Part shown: positions 6,818 through 7,280 of the stretch, one piece after another | Layout of the letters: each line of letters begins with the position of its first letter | Position numbering within the stretch: the stretch's first letter is position 1 | The notes under the pieces: model-generated | The model's database searches: none | What the model was told of the DNA's origin: nothing | Seen by the model: the letters and a program-made list of their open reading frames with translations, nothing else | Source of the DNA: Sulfurimonas sp. | GTDB taxonomy: Bacteria; Campylobacterota; Campylobacteria; Campylobacterales; Sulfurimonadaceae | Length of the DNA stretch: 7,280 nucleotides | Assembly (NCBI GenBank): GCA_030673275.1 | Contig: DAOVJL010000054.1 | Location: forward strand, 1 to 7,280 | Direction: 5' to 3' | Position numbers and translations under genes: made by a program

Positions 6818-7132
6818 CTAAGCATATACTGAAAAGCCTTCAGTTTCCGCTTCATTAGTATCAGATGCATTTAATATATCAAGAAGTGCTTGAGTATATT
6901 CTTCTGAACTTAATACAGCTGCATCAACTTCTTTCATTTGAGTTACTGCTGACATTCTATCTTCTTGACTCATAGAACTAAGACTTTCTTTCATCGTTGC
7001 TCTATCTTCAGTAGATAAACTCTGCATGATATCTCTCATACCGCCTTGACCTTGACCACCGCCTGAGCCATCCATTTTTCTCATTTGCATTTGTTGTGTC
7101 GATCCGCAAGACCCACATGAACCCATACCCAT
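6818..7132 (-). CDS. Small Met/Gly-rich CxxC protein of unknown function, head of the two-component operon
   Basis: I do not recognise this 104-residue protein. It has no signal peptide or membrane segment. The N-terminus is MGMGSCGSCGS with Cys6 and Cys9 (CGSC), followed by a Met-containing stretch (Met15, 17, 20) and a Gly/Gln-rich linker (22-31). Residues 33-90 look helical and contain two related units, LSTEDRATM (39-47) and MSQEDRMSAV (54-63). The tail is acidic. Eleven Met and one Cys pair in a short chain hint at soft-metal (for example copper) or thiol-redox binding, but this is a composition-based guess. A remote resemblance to the LTxEQR-type repeats of Spy/CpxP proteins is noted, though those are periplasmic. 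The start ATG 7132 follows a strong AAGGAG by 5 bases. The response regulator gene begins 23 bases after its stop, so they probably share a transcript. Confidence 0.8.
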   Translation of the reverse strand: MGMGSCGSCGSTQQMQMRKMDGSGGGQGQGGMRDIMQSLSTEDRATMKESLSSMSQEDRMSAVTQMKEVDAAVLSSEEYTQALLDILNASDTNEAETEGFSVYA

Positions 7133-7137
7133 TTTGT

Positions 7138-7195
7138 CTCCTTTTTATTTAAAGTAGAAAAGAGTATAAGCTAAAATCGTGGAATAATTGTGAAA
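7138..7195 (-). promoter_or_regulatory. Operon promoter with tandem 11-bp repeats (candidate OmpR-family operator)
   Basis: On the minus strand a -10 box TATACT (7168-7163) lies about 30 bases before ATG 7132, with Shine-Dalgarno AAGGAG at 7143-7138. Just upstream are two abutting 11-base units (plus-strand 7174-7184 and 7185-7195) identical at 8 of 11 positions, sharing the core AAT-GTG (AATCGTG and AATTGTG exactly 11 bases apart). The units cover roughly -18 to -39 relative to the predicted start, where a poor -35 would lie. Tandem sites with 11-bp spacing overlapping -35 are typical of OmpR/PhoB-family activators, and this operon encodes one. Autoregulation is inferred. Confidence 0.5.
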
Positions 7196-7216
7196 TAATA
7201 TAAAAAGGAATGATTT

Positions 7217-7280
7217 TTGCTTGTTATTAATAATTACATTACGATACTCCCTCTTTTCTCCATATGTAATTGTCTGAAAA
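7217..7280 (+). CDS. Possible start of a divergent gene (partial, uncertain)
   Basis: AAGGA (7205-7209) is followed after 7 bases by TTG 7217, which opens a frame of 21 codons without a stop to the window edge (M-L-V-I-N-N-Y-I-T-I-L-P-L-F-S-I-C-N-C-L-K). The peptide is hydrophobic and contains CNC. The nearer ATG (7210) gives only six codons. The stretch is too short to assign a function or to exclude chance, but spacing and orientation fit a gene divergent from the two-component operon. Confidence 0.3.
   Translation, partial: MLVINNYITILPLFSICNCLK

Noticed and set aside
7099..7120. CGSC at the N-terminus of the 104-residue protein as a zinc ribbon or thioredoxin fold
   Set aside because: Only one Cys pair is present, and there is no second metal-ligand pair or surrounding thioredoxin-like sequence.
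7210..7230. ATG 7210 after AAAAAGG as the start of a divergent gene
   Set aside because: The frame ends after six codons; TTG 7217 in another frame is a better candidate.

Overview
The window is AT-rich DNA, with coding sequence favouring AAA, TTA, ATA and GAT codons. Gene style, short intergenic gaps, TATAAT/TACAAT -10 boxes and many signalling genes suggest a campylobacterotal (epsilonproteobacterial) chromosome, perhaps near Sulfurimonas/Sulfuricurvum. That placement is inferred from sequence character and remembered protein style, not from a search. I see no rRNA, tRNA, CRISPR array, insertion sequence or other mobile element. No gap between genes exceeds about 150 bases.

Layout. (1) Positions 951 to 1, minus strand: the first 317 codons of an alanine dehydrogenase/transhydrogenase-superfamily enzyme that runs off the window edge just after its Rossmann glycine motif. 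(2) A 100-base divergent intergenic region, then a MATE-family membrane exporter on the plus strand. Its full reading frame appears to begin at a rare ATT codon at 1052; the first conventional start codon in frame (GTG 1127) would remove part of the first membrane helix. (3) A regulatory gap with a weak terminator hairpin, an 18-bp perfect palindrome and a good sigma70-like promoter. It is followed by a 720-residue membrane sensor with a degenerate GGDEF domain (SSDEY) and a complete EAL active site, so probably a c-di-GMP phosphodiesterase. (4) Converging on it from the right is a compact minus-strand operon. In transcription order it encodes a 104-residue Met/Gly-rich protein with a CxxC pair, an OmpR/PhoB-type response regulator, a membrane histidine kinase that starts at TTG inside the regulator gene, and an exported monoheme cytochrome c-like protein that starts inside the kinase gene. 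Upstream of the operon two tandem 11-bp repeats sit beside a -10 box, as expected for an OmpR-family operator. (5) At the right edge a divergent plus-strand gene may begin.

How the genes may work together. The four-gene operon is the most unusual part. The overlaps between regulator, kinase and cytochrome imply coordinated production of a periplasm-facing kinase and a small periplasmic haem protein, with a cytoplasmic metal- or thiol-type small protein at the head. A plausible inference is a haem- or redox-linked two-component sensor in which the cytochrome is an accessory sensor or the regulated output. The convergent c-di-GMP phosphodiesterase has its own promoter, and no direct link to the operon is shown beyond adjacency and a shared 9-mer upstream. 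The exporter and the dehydrogenase share a divergent regulatory region but have no evident functional link to the rest.
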